64,000 bases of DNA from Clostridium grantii DSM 8605 (GCF_900129965.1 NZ_FQXM01000004.1:186001-250000); one strand, 5' to 3'; positions 8,166-17,625 are shown, numbered from the stretch's first letter. The notes: generated from the sequence alone by a model not told the origin. Translations and numbers: made by a program.

Positions 8166-9613
8166 TAGTTCTCCTCCTCTAGAATTTCTTTAACCACTAT
8201 TCTTTCATCGAAATCTATAGTTTTATCCTTTAATATTTGGTAATCTTCATGACCTTTACCGGCAATTACTATAACATCACCTTTTTGTGCCAATCTAATA
8301 GCTTTTTTTATGGCTTCTTTTCTATTTTCTTCTACAATAAATTTAGCATCCTTTGGTACTCCTGCTAAAACATCATTAATAATATCCATAGGTTCTTCAC
8401 TTCTTGGATTATCAGATGTTATTATAGCAATGTCCGCAATTGTTGCTCCAATCTCACCCATCATAGGACGTTTTTCTTTATCTCTGTCTCCACCACATCC
8501 AAATACAGCCACAAGCCTATTTTTAGTAAATTCCTTTGCAGTAGTTAAGATATTTTCTAATCCATCTGGAGAATGAGCATAATCAATTATTATTTCAAAG
8601 TCTAAGTTATATTCCTTTGCTACTAGTTCACATCTACCTGGAACCACAACTTCATTCAATCCTTTTTTAATTGCTTTAATTGAAATATTTTCTTTCAAAC
8701 AAATCCCAATACACCCAAGAGCATTATACACATTATATAAGCCTGGAATATTTAAATTTATTTTTTCTTGAATTTCTTCGTACTTTATTTCAAAATCTAT
8801 ACCTCTAGAATGAGCATCTACCTTATCAATTGTTAAATCTGCTGAATTTTCAATTCCAAAGCTAGTAAATAATGAATTTATATCTTTTGTAACTTTTACC
8901 CCATAAGTATCATCAATATTTACAATTGAATAATCAGCCGTTTTGAAAAGTTTTAACTTAGCTTCATAATATTCTTCAAAAGTTTTATGAAAATCCAAAT
9001 GATCTCTTGTTAAATTTGTAAAGATAGCATAATCAAACTCAGTTCCATAAACTCTATCTAAGCTTAATGAATGAGAAGAGACTTCCATTATACAATAATC
9101 CACTTTTTCATCAACCATATCTTTAAATAATTTCTGTAATTCTAAAGATTCTGGAGTTGTTCTTTCAGCTTTAACTTTTTTATCACCTATATAATTGGCT
9201 ATTGTACCAATAACTCCTGTTTTAAAACCCGCTTCTTCAAGTATAGCTTTAAGCATAAATGCAGAAGTTGTTTTCCCATTTGTACCAGTAATACCAATTA
9301 CCTTCATCTTCTTTGAAGGCTTTCCATAAAAATTAGCAGCTAAAAAAGCCATTGCTTTTCTTGTGTCTTCCACTTTAATTACAGTTACGTCTTCTATAAT
9401 AGCTACATCATCCATAACAATAATAATCTTTGCCCCGTTTGCTACTGCTTTATTTATATAATTATGTCCGTCAACCTTAAACCCTTTTATACAAATAAAA
9501 ATATCTCCCGGCAAAATATTTCTAGAATCATATTGTATTTGATTAACATTAATATTTATATTTCCTGAAATCAGATTATAATTGATTCCTGATAGTAATT
9601 CTTTTAATTCCAT
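8165..9613 (-). CDS. murE: UDP-MurNAc-dipeptide:meso-diaminopimelate ligase MurE
   Basis: 482 residues. MurE adds the third residue of the cell-wall stem peptide. The P-loop GITGTNGKTT is at about 107-116. The substrate-reading motif is DNPR at 401-404 (DNPRSEEP), which marks meso-diaminopimelate enzymes; lysine enzymes differ here. This suggests an A1-gamma type wall. YAHSPDGLENIL and GKGHEDYQ are further family blocks. The 95-base gap to the PBP gene is the largest within this operon half. Confidence 0.97.
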   Translation of the reverse strand: MELKELLSGINYNLISGNININVNQIQYDSRNILPGDIFICIKGFKVDGHNYINKAVANGAKIIIVMDDVAIIEDVTVIKVEDTRKAMAFLAANFYGKPSKKMKVIGITGTNGKTTSAFMLKAILEEAGFKTGVIGTIANYIGDKKVKAERTTPESLELQKLFKDMVDEKVDYCIMEVSSHSLSLDRVYGTEFDYAIFTNLTRDHLDFHKTFEEYYEAKLKLFKTADYSIVNIDDTYGVKVTKDINSLFTSFGIENSADLTIDKVDAHSRGIDFEIKYEEIQEKINLNIPGLYNVYNALGCIGICLKENISIKAIKKGLNEVVVPGRCELVAKEYNLDFEIIIDYAHSPDGLENILTTAKEFTKNRLVAVFGCGGDRDKEKRPMMGEIGATIADIAIITSDNPRSEEPMDIINDVLAGVPKDAKFIVEENRKEAIKKAIRLAQKGDVIVIAGKGHEDYQILKDKTIDFDERIVVKEILEEEN

Positions 9614-9707
9614 ATTTTCACCTTCACTTCCAATAGTTTTACCTATTAGCTTTATTAGCTAACCCTAGTACACATTATATCATTTTTTTTCTAAGAGTAA
9701 ACTTTTT

Positions 9708-11888
9708 TTAATCTCCTATTATTTCAAGTTCAAAAGTTATCAAAGTATTTTTAGAAACCTTTTGTTTAAATTCTATACTTTGATGAGATATCAAACCTTC
9801 GCCATTAAATTCATACTTTAATCCTAAATCATTCAAAATTTCTATAGCTGCTTCTTCTGTCAACCCATTAAAATTTGGAACGATAATATCATTAGTAACA
9901 GGATTATTACTTCCTGTATAAACTATTATCTTACTATTTTCTTTTGTAGTATACCCAGGCTTTGGAGTTGTATCTGTTACATATTCTCCGTCCCCACTAA
10001 TTTCGTAATTCAATTTGCTTTCTTTAAGTACACTTAATGCTTCTGATTTTTTAGAGCCTCTTATCTCCGGAACAATAACATCACTTAGTAATTCATCTTT
10101 ACTACTATTAATATTAACCATATCTAGGTAATTAAATACATCTACAAAAATTTGTTTTGCTACAGGCGCTGCTATTTGTCCAGCATAATAATTTGATGGG
10201 TCTGGCTCATCTATTGATATAAATACAGTTAAATCTGGAGTTTTCCCAGGCAATATAGGGGCCATCCCACCAAAGGAAGCCACATATGTTTGGGCTGCAT
10301 ATTTGCCATCTACAACCTTTTGTGCTGTTCCTGTTTTTCCACCAATATTGTACCCTTCAACATAAGCTTTACCTCCTCCGCCTGTAGTTATAACCTCTTC
10401 AAGATACCCTCTAAGTCTTTCCATAACAACTGGGTCTTCTACTTGTCTAACATTAGAGTTATCATATTGAATTGTTTGGTTTTCATTATTTTCATCTGTC
10501 CATTGAATCTCCTTCATAACGTGAGGAGTAATCAATTTTCCTCCATTTGCAATAGCATTTATTACTTGAACATATTGTATAGGAGTTAGTGTATTAGTTT
10601 GACCAAAAGATATTGTTGCTAAATCAGTAGCAGTAATATTTTCTGTCTTTTTTATAATTCCCTTAGCTTCTCCTGGAAGATCTATTCCTGTTTTCTCACC
10701 TAATCCAAATAGTTTTATATGTTTATTTAATGCTTCTGCACCAAGTTTTTCAGCCAAGTTCATAAACCCTACATTACAAGAATTTCTAAGAATATCTACA
10801 AAAGCTTGAGTTCCATGCCCTGTTCTCTTCCAACAATGAATTATTTTTTTACCAATAGTGGTACTCCCATTACAAACTATCTCATAAGTATCTTCATCTA
10901 TAACTTTTTCTGCCATAGCTGCTGTGGCCGTAACCACCTTAAAAATAGAACCTGGTTCATAAGTATCACTCACTGCTCTATTCCTCCAACTTTGTTGAAG
11001 TTCTTCAAAACTTAATCCATCAATCCATGGGTTATTAGGATCATAGTCTGGTTTATTTACCATAGCTAGTATTTCTCCATTATTTGGATTACTTATAATT
11101 ATGGTTACTGCCTTAGCTTTGTTGTCTATCAATGCTTGATCTGCAGCTTTTTCCGCAAAATGCTGAATCATTTCATCAATAGTCAAAATTAAATTTTTTC
11201 CTGCTATAGGAGGTATGTACTCTGAGATTGTATTACCTATTTCCTGACTTTTAGCATCAGTTTCCGCTATAAGTATTCCTGGTGTTCCTGCAAGGTAACT
11301 ATTGTACATTAATTCAACTCCTGTTAATCCTTCCCCATCAGAGTTTGTATGCCCTAATACATGGGCTAAAAAATTGTCATTAGGATAATATCTTGCTGTA
11401 TCAGGCGATACGATTATTCCGTTTATTCCTAGTGCTCTTATGTTATCAGCTTCCGTTTTTTCTATTCTTCTAATTAAAGTAGCTGATTTCATAGGCAATC
11501 CACCAGGCAAAGTTTTTTCTAGTATTCCTAATACTTTATCTTTTTCTATGTCAATAACATTAGAAATTTTTATTGCAATATCTTCATTACTTAACCCTTT
11601 AGATTCTTGTACTTTTCTTAAAGTATTCAAATCAAAATCAACTCTATACACATTAGCAGATACAGCTAACTCATTGCCATTTCTATCTAATATTTGTCCT
11701 CTTTTTGCATCAATTTTTACATCCTCTGTCCATTGCTGTACTGCAATAGGATTATAATCCTTCGCTTTAACTAACATAATATACCCAAGCCTTATAAACA
11801 ATCCAAAAAATAAGAGCAGAAGAAAGCTCACTGTGTAGAGCATCCTCCGCTTCATAATTACTTTATCACTATATTGATTTTTATTCAC
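9708..11888 (-). CDS. Class B penicillin-binding protein with two PASTA domains (SpoVD/FtsI type)
   Basis: 726 residues. A transpeptidase that crosslinks peptidoglycan outside the membrane. One N-terminal membrane helix (about 16-38), dimerisation domain (about 55-210), transpeptidase domain with Ser314-x-x-Lys317 in EPGSIFKV, SCN in NSCNVGF, and KTG in GGKTGTAQK. The C-terminus has two PASTA repeats (about 600-725), as in SpoVD and some division PBPs. Start is GTG at 11888, preceded by GGAGGTATTAAAG. It could be the vegetative septal PBP, the spore-cortex SpoVD, or serve both; no other class B PBP is in the window. Confidence 0.93.
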   Translation of the reverse strand: MNKNQYSDKVIMKRRMLYTVSFLLLLFFGLFIRLGYIMLVKAKDYNPIAVQQWTEDVKIDAKRGQILDRNGNELAVSANVYRVDFDLNTLRKVQESKGLSNEDIAIKISNVIDIEKDKVLGILEKTLPGGLPMKSATLIRRIEKTEADNIRALGINGIIVSPDTARYYPNDNFLAHVLGHTNSDGEGLTGVELMYNSYLAGTPGILIAETDAKSQEIGNTISEYIPPIAGKNLILTIDEMIQHFAEKAADQALIDNKAKAVTIIISNPNNGEILAMVNKPDYDPNNPWIDGLSFEELQQSWRNRAVSDTYEPGSIFKVVTATAAMAEKVIDEDTYEIVCNGSTTIGKKIIHCWKRTGHGTQAFVDILRNSCNVGFMNLAEKLGAEALNKHIKLFGLGEKTGIDLPGEAKGIIKKTENITATDLATISFGQTNTLTPIQYVQVINAIANGGKLITPHVMKEIQWTDENNENQTIQYDNSNVRQVEDPVVMERLRGYLEEVITTGGGGKAYVEGYNIGGKTGTAQKVVDGKYAAQTYVASFGGMAPILPGKTPDLTVFISIDEPDPSNYYAGQIAAPVAKQIFVDVFNYLDMVNINSSKDELLSDVIVPEIRGSKKSEALSVLKESKLNYEISGDGEYVTDTTPKPGYTTKENSKIIVYTGSNNPVTNDIIVPNFNGLTEEAAIEILNDLGLKYEFNGEGLISHQSIEFKQKVSKNTLITFELEIIGD

Positions 11889-11902
11889 CTTTAATACCTC
11901 CG

Positions 11903-12394
11903 TTAATTAAAAATACTCTTAATTCGTTCTAAAACTTTATCTCCTCCACTATTTTCATCCTTTTGTTCATCAATAAAATTATTTTTTTCTAAATTAACGA
12001 AAGTTCTATTTGCTGAGCTTGGTATAACCATTTCTAGTTCATTAATTGCATAATCTTCAATAAAAGCAACTTTTTTGTATTGTAGTAAATTAATCTTTAA
12101 ATCTTCATTTTCAGCATCAATTCTACTAATCTCAGTTTTAATATCTCCAATATTTTTTTGAAGTTTATTTATAGTGGAATATCTATAAACGCTAGAGAGC
12201 CCTAATGTAAATGTAAGAATAAAGGAGGCCACAACCTTCGTTTTTGTTAAACGTTCCTGTTGTAATTTTTTTCTTAATTGTTTTCTTTTAAATTCCTCAA
12301 GTTCTTTATGTTTTTCATCTTTATGGTTTGGTAAGGATCCATAATTCAAAGCTGTATTGCCATTCATATAAAAATTATTCTTCTTCATTACCAT
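11903..12394 (-). CDS. FtsL-like septum protein
   Basis: 163 residues, between rsmH and the PBP gene, where ftsL lies in most bacteria. A long basic cytoplasmic tail (about 1-55, rich in KRKQLRKKLQQER), one membrane helix (about 57-75) and a coiled coil (about 78-125) fit FtsL/DivIC architecture; FtsL sequences are poorly conserved, so the call rests mainly on shape and place. The ATG at 12394 is preferred over a GTG 9 bases upstream because GGGGTG then has a 6-base spacing. Confidence 0.75.
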   Translation of the reverse strand: MVMKKNNFYMNGNTALNYGSLPNHKDEKHKELEEFKRKQLRKKLQQERLTKTKVVASFILTFTLGLSSVYRYSTINKLQKNIGDIKTEISRIDAENEDLKINLLQYKKVAFIEDYAINELEMVIPSSANRTFVNLEKNNFIDEQKDENSGGDKVLERIKSIFN

Positions 12395-12410
12395 TCTATT
12401 CACCCCAAAT

Positions 12411-13349
12411 TTAATTAGAACTAATTTTTTCTGCTACTCTTAATTTTGCGCTTTTACTTCTTGAGTTTTCACTTTTTTCTAATTCAGAAGGTTCAATAGG
12501 CTTCCTACTTACCAATTTAATAGAAGCTGTTTTACCACAAGCACATATAGGGAAGTCACTAGGACATGTGCATGGATTACTAAGTCTATTGAATACTGTT
12601 TTTACTATTCTATCTTCTAATGAATGAAAGGTAATTATAGCAATTCTTCCACCATCATTTAACATATCAATGCTATCTTCTATAGCTTTATTTAAAATCT
12701 CTAACTCTTTATTGACCTCAATCCTTATAGCTTGGAAGGTTTTTTTAGCTGGATGCCCATTTTTCTGAAATTTCTTTGGTATAGCTTGTGAAACTATTTC
12801 TGCTAGTTCTAAGGTTGATTCTATAGGCTTAGTTTCTCTATACCTGCATATTCTATCTGCAATTCTTGGAGTAAATTTTTCTTCCCCATACTCTCTTAGA
12901 ATTCTCATTAATTCTGCTTTAGAATATTCATTTACCACATCATAGGCTGTACGAGTATCTTCACTATTCATTCTCATATCCAAAGGAGCATCTTTCATGT
13001 AAGAAAAACCTCTTTCTGCTTTATCTAATTGATAAGAGGACACCCCTAAATCCATTAAAATCCCATCCACTTTTTCAATACCAATTCTATCCAAAACTTC
13101 TTTTATATCATGAAAATTGCTATGTATATATTTTACGTTTTCAAACTGTTCCAGCTTTTTTTTAGCAAAACTTAAAGCTTCAGTATCTTGGTCAATTCCT
13201 ATTAATAACCCTTCTGAATTTAATTTTTTTAAAATTTCCGAAGAATGTCCTGCTCCACCAAGGGTACAATCAACATAAATACCTTCTTCCTTTATATTCA
13301 AATTCTCTAATACCTCTTCTAATAATACTGAAATATGTTTAAATTCCAT
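12411..13349 (-). CDS. rsmH: 16S rRNA (cytosine-1402 N4)-methyltransferase RsmH (MraW)
   Basis: 312 residues. RsmH methylates N4 of C1402 in the 16S rRNA P-site using S-adenosylmethionine. The SAM-binding motif VDCTLGGAGHSSEIL starts near residue 27; other family blocks are GILMDLGVSSYQLD, ERGFSYMKDAPLDMRM and ITFHSLEDRIVK. The C-terminal CTCPSDFPICACGK cysteines are common in the family. It follows mraZ by 11 bases, the standard first pair of the division cluster. SD AGAAGGAG supports the ATG. Confidence 0.97.
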   Translation of the reverse strand: MEFKHISVLLEEVLENLNIKEEGIYVDCTLGGAGHSSEILKKLNSEGLLIGIDQDTEALSFAKKKLEQFENVKYIHSNFHDIKEVLDRIGIEKVDGILMDLGVSSYQLDKAERGFSYMKDAPLDMRMNSEDTRTAYDVVNEYSKAELMRILREYGEEKFTPRIADRICRYRETKPIESTLELAEIVSQAIPKKFQKNGHPAKKTFQAIRIEVNKELEILNKAIEDSIDMLNDGGRIAIITFHSLEDRIVKTVFNRLSNPCTCPSDFPICACGKTASIKLVSRKPIEPSELEKSENSRSKSAKLRVAEKISSN

Positions 13350-13360
13350 AGTTTCTCCTT

Positions 13361-13789
13361 CTATATAAGTAGTTCACTCATTTTTTCTGCGATTTCATCA
13401 AAATTCATATCTGAATCATTGTACGACTCCCATTTTTCTTTACTCCAAATTTCAATTTTTGTCATTACTCCTATACTTACTATATCCTTTTTTATACTAG
13501 CATATTCTAATAAATTTTGTGGTATCAAAGCTCTTCCTTGCTTATCAAAATTAACTTGGCAAGCCCCTGAAAAAAAGAATCTAACAAAAGCCCTGGCATC
13601 TTTACTTGTTAGTGGAAGTTTTTTCAACTTTTCCTGTAATATTTTCCACTCACTGAAAGGAAATAGATATAAGCATCCATCCAGACCTTTAGTAATAACT
13701 CCTTCTCCATTCAGCTCGTCTCTAAATTTTGAGGGTAAAATCATTCGGTTTTTAGCATCTAAGAAATGTGAATATTCCCCTATAAACAT
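13361..13789 (-). CDS. mraZ: MraZ transcriptional regulator of the division cluster
   Basis: 142 residues; family members are about 143. MraZ is a ring-forming DNA-binding protein that represses its own operon. Two SpoVT/AbrB-like halves each show the signature: DAKNRMILPSKF and DKQGRALIPQNL. The start at 13789 (MFIGEYSHFLDAK) is chosen because GGGGTGG lies 4 bases upstream; a longer reading from TTG at 13801 would run through that ribosome site. The boxes it should bind are just upstream at 13804-13843. Confidence 0.96.
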   Translation of the reverse strand: MFIGEYSHFLDAKNRMILPSKFRDELNGEGVITKGLDGCLYLFPFSEWKILQEKLKKLPLTSKDARAFVRFFFSGACQVNFDKQGRALIPQNLLEYASIKKDIVSIGVMTKIEIWSKEKWESYNDSDMNFDEIAEKMSELLI

Positions 13790-13803
13790 TTTCCACCCCA
13801 ACT

Positions 13804-13843
13804 AAACTACTTTACTCCATTCTACACCACTTTAAACCACTTT
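13804..13843 (-). promoter_or_regulatory. MraZ operator: four tandem 10-bp boxes
   Basis: On the minus strand, reading toward mraZ, four consecutive 10-base units start AAAGTGGTTT, AAAGTGGTGT, AGAATGGAGT and AAAGTAGTTT. Exact 10-bp periodicity and the AAAGTGG core match MraZ boxes described in other bacteria, including Mycoplasma. A TATATAAA stretch just before the first box is a likely -10, so bound MraZ would cover the start of transcription. Confidence 0.8.
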
Positions 13844-14220
13844 TATATACTGTTCTATGCAAATTCAAATAATCCTTTTTTTCTAGAGACTTTTTTTTAT
13901 TAAATTAAAATTTTTTTTCAAAATCTTAAAAATAATACTTTTTTTATTGATTTTTTTGTATTTTTTGTTACTTTTTGATATTTATTCATTATTTTGTTTA
14001 TTTTTTTGTTATTGTAGTCTTAATCAAATTATTTTTCACTACAATAAAATACTTTACTTTACTTCAAAGTCCAAATCACCCAAAATTAATGTTATATATC
14101 ACTTTTAATTGAAATTAAAATTAATCTAGAGTATAATTTATTAGTAATTATCTAATAAAGGAAAATTAATCGCTTTAAAATGATAAAATTAGTGGTTAAT
14201 ATTAAGAAAGGATGTACAAG
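13844..14220. other. Divergent mraZ/ychF intergenic region
   Basis: About 375 bases of extremely AT-rich sequence with long T-runs around 13880-14000 (reading the plus strand). Apart from the mraZ -10 at the left and the ychF promoter at the right, I see no gene or stable structure. Confidence 0.5.
14109..14137 (+). promoter_or_regulatory. Vegetative promoter for ychF
   Basis: TTGAAA at 14109-14114, a 17-base spacer, and a perfect TATAAT at 14132-14137. The ychF start is 84 bases downstream. Confidence 0.75.
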
Positions 14221-15315
14221 ATGAAGTTAGGTATTGTAGGTTTGCCAAATGTTGGCAAGAGCACGCTTTTTAATGCTATCACCAAAGCTGGTGCAGAATC
14301 GGCAAACTACCCATTTTGCACCATAGAACCCAATGTTGGCGTTGTAAATGTTCCAGATGAACGATTAGACGTTCTACAAAAGCTTTACAACTCTAAAAAA
14401 CAAGTGCATGCAGCTGTAGAGTTTTATGATATTGCAGGACTTGTTAAAGGTGCTAGTAAAGGTGAAGGGTTAGGAAATAAATTTTTATCTCATATTAGAG
14501 AAGTAGCTTCCATAGTTCACGTAGTTAGATGTTTCCATGATGATAATGTTGTTCACGTAGAGGGAAATGTAGATCCAATAAGAGATATAGAAACCATCAA
14601 CTTAGAATTGATTCTATCAGACATTGAAATTCTTGAAAAAAGAATTGAAAAAACTGTGAAATTAGCCAGAAGTGGTAATAAAGAGGCCAAATCAGAACTA
14701 GAAATCATGGAAAAACTTAAAGAACATTTAGAAAAGGAACTTCCTGCTAGATCTCTTGAAGTTACTGATGAAGAAGCCGCTATAATAAAAGCCTTATTTT
14801 TAATAACTTCAAAGCCTGTTCTTTACGTTGCCAATGTATCTGAAGATGATATTATGTCTGGTGAAGATAATGATTTAGTTCAATTAGTAAGAGATTTTTC
14901 TTCAAAAGAAGGCTCTGAAGTAATTAAAGTTTGTGCTAAAATAGAAGAAGAATTATCATCCTTAGATGATGATGAAAGATTAGAAATGCTAGCTGAATAT
15001 GGATTAAATGAGCCTGGTCTTGATTTATTAATTAAATCTAGTTACAAATTACTAGGTCTTATGAGTTTCTTAACTGCTGGTGTTCAAGAAATCAGAGCTT
15101 GGACTATTAAAATTGGAACAAAGGCTCCTAAAGCTGCAAGTAAAATTCATTCTGATATAGAAAGAGGTTTCATAAGAGCCGAAACTATTTCTTACGATAA
15201 GCTAGTTCAATGTGGATCTGAGGCTGCTGCAAGAGAAAAAGGATTCTATAGACTTGAAGGAAAAGACTATATAATGCAAGATGGCGATGTTGTTAATTTT
15301 AGATTTAACGTTTAA
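14221..15315 (+). CDS. ychF: Redox/translation-associated P-loop ATPase YchF (OLA1 family)
   Basis: 364 residues, standard length. YchF is an Obg-family nucleotidase that hydrolyses ATP rather than GTP and associates with ribosomes. It has G1 GLPNVGKST at about 6-14, the switch block SANYPFCTIEPNVG, DIAGLVKGA (G3), and a non-canonical NVSE in place of the GTP-specific NKxD, which explains the ATP preference. The C-terminal TGS domain ends MQDGDVVNFRFNV. The ATG at 14221 has AAAGGA 8 bases before it; the upstream ATG at 14212 overlaps the ribosome site. Confidence 0.97.
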   Translation: MKLGIVGLPNVGKSTLFNAITKAGAESANYPFCTIEPNVGVVNVPDERLDVLQKLYNSKKQVHAAVEFYDIAGLVKGASKGEGLGNKFLSHIREVASIVHVVRCFHDDNVVHVEGNVDPIRDIETINLELILSDIEILEKRIEKTVKLARSGNKEAKSELEIMEKLKEHLEKELPARSLEVTDEEAAIIKALFLITSKPVLYVANVSEDDIMSGEDNDLVQLVRDFSSKEGSEVIKVCAKIEEELSSLDDDERLEMLAEYGLNEPGLDLLIKSSYKLLGLMSFLTAGVQEIRAWTIKIGTKAPKAASKIHSDIERGFIRAETISYDKLVQCGSEAAAREKGFYRLEGKDYIMQDGDVVNFRFNV

Positions 15316-15317
15316 TT

Positions 15318-15345
15318 GAAAAAGACCTATAACTAGGTCTTTTTC
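15318..15345. terminator. Bidirectional terminator between ychF and the Lon-like gene
   Basis: 11-bp stem GAAAAAGACCT / AGGTCTTTTTC with a 6-base loop lies between two convergent stop codons; A-rich and T-rich flanks serve both strands. Confidence 0.85.
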
Positions 15346-17625
15346 TTATTTTGAATATTTTTTCAATTCTTTTCTTAATTTCATCAAGACTTCTTCATAA
15401 TCACCCATCATTACTTCAATAGCATCTTTTATGTTCTCCATGGTATAAATATGAAATTCGTTTAATAAAATTGATTTTTCTATTTCATCATTTAAAACCA
15501 AATCATTTCTATTAGTATTAGGAATTAGCACTCCTTTATCTTTTGTGGAATCAATAACTTGACAGGTATTATAAAATCCCTCAATCTTTTCATTTGCTCC
15601 CCCTATAGATTGTACTTCTCCAAATTGATTAAGCGAACCTGTAACCCCCATATTTTGTTTTATGGGAACTTTACTAATTGATGAAATAATTGTTAAGAAT
15701 TCTGCTACAGAAGCACTATCTCCATCTACCATACCATAAATCTGTTCAAAGCTTAAATGTAGGTCCACTGGAATTCTACTATAACTATTTAACAAATTAT
15801 TCAACAAACCACTAAGAGTGTTTATAGCTTTTGAATGTATTTTCCCACTTAACTCGCTTTCCTTTTGAACATCAATTATATGTCCTTCACCCTTATAACA
15901 CGTACATGTTATTTTTATAGGCTTTCCAAATACAAAATAATTTAAATCTATTACCGACAAACCGTTAACTTGCCCTACTTTTTCCCCAGAAACGGTTACA
16001 AGTATATGCTTATTTTTGTACATTTCATCTATTTTTTTTCTTATTATTGAATTCTTCCCATCTGGAAAAACCAAACATTCCTCATCAATGTTTTTTTTAT
16101 TCAACTTTCTTGCTTTATTGTCTGATAATATTAAAATATCATTAATTGTACTTATATCAAATAATACTTTCTCCCTATTTTCAGCTTTTCTTGCTAGATA
16201 TTTTGAAATTTTATTATAGCAAGAATCAGATAATTCTTTATATTTTTTTTCTGAGCAAAGATTATTCAATGCTGCTTTCAACGTTTCTTTATTTTTTTCG
16301 TCGCAATTAACCACAGGATTATATTCTACTTTTAATTTGAATATTTTTTTAAAATCTGGATCGTATTCATACAGCAAATCGTAAGTTTCAATTGTGCCAA
16401 CTAATATTAGTTTTGTTTCAACAATTATTTCCTCTGGTTTTATAGAACTTATTGTTAATAACTCTAGGTAATTCTTATTATAATCTAATTTTAATTTTCC
16501 CTCTTCAATAAAATTTTTCAAATAATTATAGGATTTAGAATAAGCCAATAATTTATTTATTTCAATAATTAATACTCCTCCATTTGAGTTGATTACTGAC
16601 CCTCCTGTGATCATAGAAATTTCGGATGTATATGTTCCATTTTTATTCGTATATTCAATATTTCCAAATAAATTAGAAAGTGATGGGTCATTTTCAAATA
16701 TAACTCTTGGTGAATCAATCTGAGATCCATCAAACATAACATTAACTTCATAATTAAATAAAATATCTTTTATTTGAATATCATCCTCTTCAAAGTTCAT
16801 TGTATATATTTCCACAAGTTCTTCCTCAATATTATCATAGATGTATTCAATATAATTTAAAGCACTATCATCATTTTCAAACTTCAATGACAACTCTTCT
16901 TTAAATTCTGCCATTTCTTCTAATAAAAATACTTTCAATAATTCTTTCAACTTTTCTAACTCAATTATTTCTTTATTTTTCAATTCATCAAGGATATCTC
17001 TTGCTTCCTTTTTCAAAATATCTACCTTTTCAAGCATATCCTTTTTTTCCTCTTTTTTTAATAATTCAAAATCATCTTCTGTTATTTCTCCTTCTTTGGT
17101 AAGAGGTATAAATGCAAATCCTTTATAACTAGATTTTATATCAAATCCATTCTCATGTGCTTTTTCTACTAATTCTTCAATAAGCTTCGTTCTATAGTTT
17201 TGCAAAGAATCAATTATATTTTCTTTTTCCTCACAATTTTCTAAATTATAAAAATCAAAAATCACATCATAATATTTCTTTTGAATCATTTCTAATTCAT
17301 TTCTGAGTTTTTCCCCATTTCCTTTTTTTAAATACAAGGTTTCTGGCTTTTCCCTATCCTCTTTAATCACATAACAAATATCATTAGGAACTTCTTTGTT
17401 TACCATTACCTTTTCTAAATATTCTTTTAATTTTTCAACTTTCATAGAAGTTAAGTCATCTACAAGATAAATATTATATCCCTGATGATTTAATTCTAGT
17501 GCCTCATCTAACTCTTCATAAACATTTTCTTTATACTCTGGAATAAAACTTTCCCTATTTAAATATATTTCTGAATCAAAATTAACATTATACACAATAT
17601 CCTTTGAATCCAATTTTCTTAACAT
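15346..17625 (-). CDS. Lon-family (LonB-like, AAA_32 type) protease with degenerate P-loop
   Basis: 759 residues. The C-terminal Lon protease domain is intact: catalytic Ser637 in DGDSAS and Lys680 in GGANEK, with the GVTGSLNQFGEVQSIGG block between. The N-terminal part aligns with the ATPase half of LonB-like proteins (blocks ALELNHQGYNIYLV, a helical insertion at about 170-290, GGSVINSNGGVLIIE, then RKAENREKVLF). Where the Walker A GxxGxGKT is expected (about 54-63) it reads LVDDLTSMKV, and the Walker B acid is weak (VLIIE). ATP hydrolysis is therefore doubtful. The start at 17625 follows AAAGGAGG; the 17643 reading translates this ribosome site. Confidence 0.85.
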   Translation of the reverse strand: MLRKLDSKDIVYNVNFDSEIYLNRESFIPEYKENVYEELDEALELNHQGYNIYLVDDLTSMKVEKLKEYLEKVMVNKEVPNDICYVIKEDREKPETLYLKKGNGEKLRNELEMIQKKYYDVIFDFYNLENCEEKENIIDSLQNYRTKLIEELVEKAHENGFDIKSSYKGFAFIPLTKEGEITEDDFELLKKEEKKDMLEKVDILKKEARDILDELKNKEIIELEKLKELLKVFLLEEMAEFKEELSLKFENDDSALNYIEYIYDNIEEELVEIYTMNFEEDDIQIKDILFNYEVNVMFDGSQIDSPRVIFENDPSLSNLFGNIEYTNKNGTYTSEISMITGGSVINSNGGVLIIEINKLLAYSKSYNYLKNFIEEGKLKLDYNKNYLELLTISSIKPEEIIVETKLILVGTIETYDLLYEYDPDFKKIFKLKVEYNPVVNCDEKNKETLKAALNNLCSEKKYKELSDSCYNKISKYLARKAENREKVLFDISTINDILILSDNKARKLNKKNIDEECLVFPDGKNSIIRKKIDEMYKNKHILVTVSGEKVGQVNGLSVIDLNYFVFGKPIKITCTCYKGEGHIIDVQKESELSGKIHSKAINTLSGLLNNLLNSYSRIPVDLHLSFEQIYGMVDGDSASVAEFLTIISSISKVPIKQNMGVTGSLNQFGEVQSIGGANEKIEGFYNTCQVIDSTKDKGVLIPNTNRNDLVLNDEIEKSILLNEFHIYTMENIKDAIEVMMGDYEEVLMKLRKELKKYSK

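Noticed and set aside
9614..9707. Short inverted sequence TTAGCTAATAAAGCTAA between the PBP gene and murE as a terminator
   Set aside because: The stem is too short and the murE ribosome site follows; it is most likely just AT-rich spacer inside one operon.
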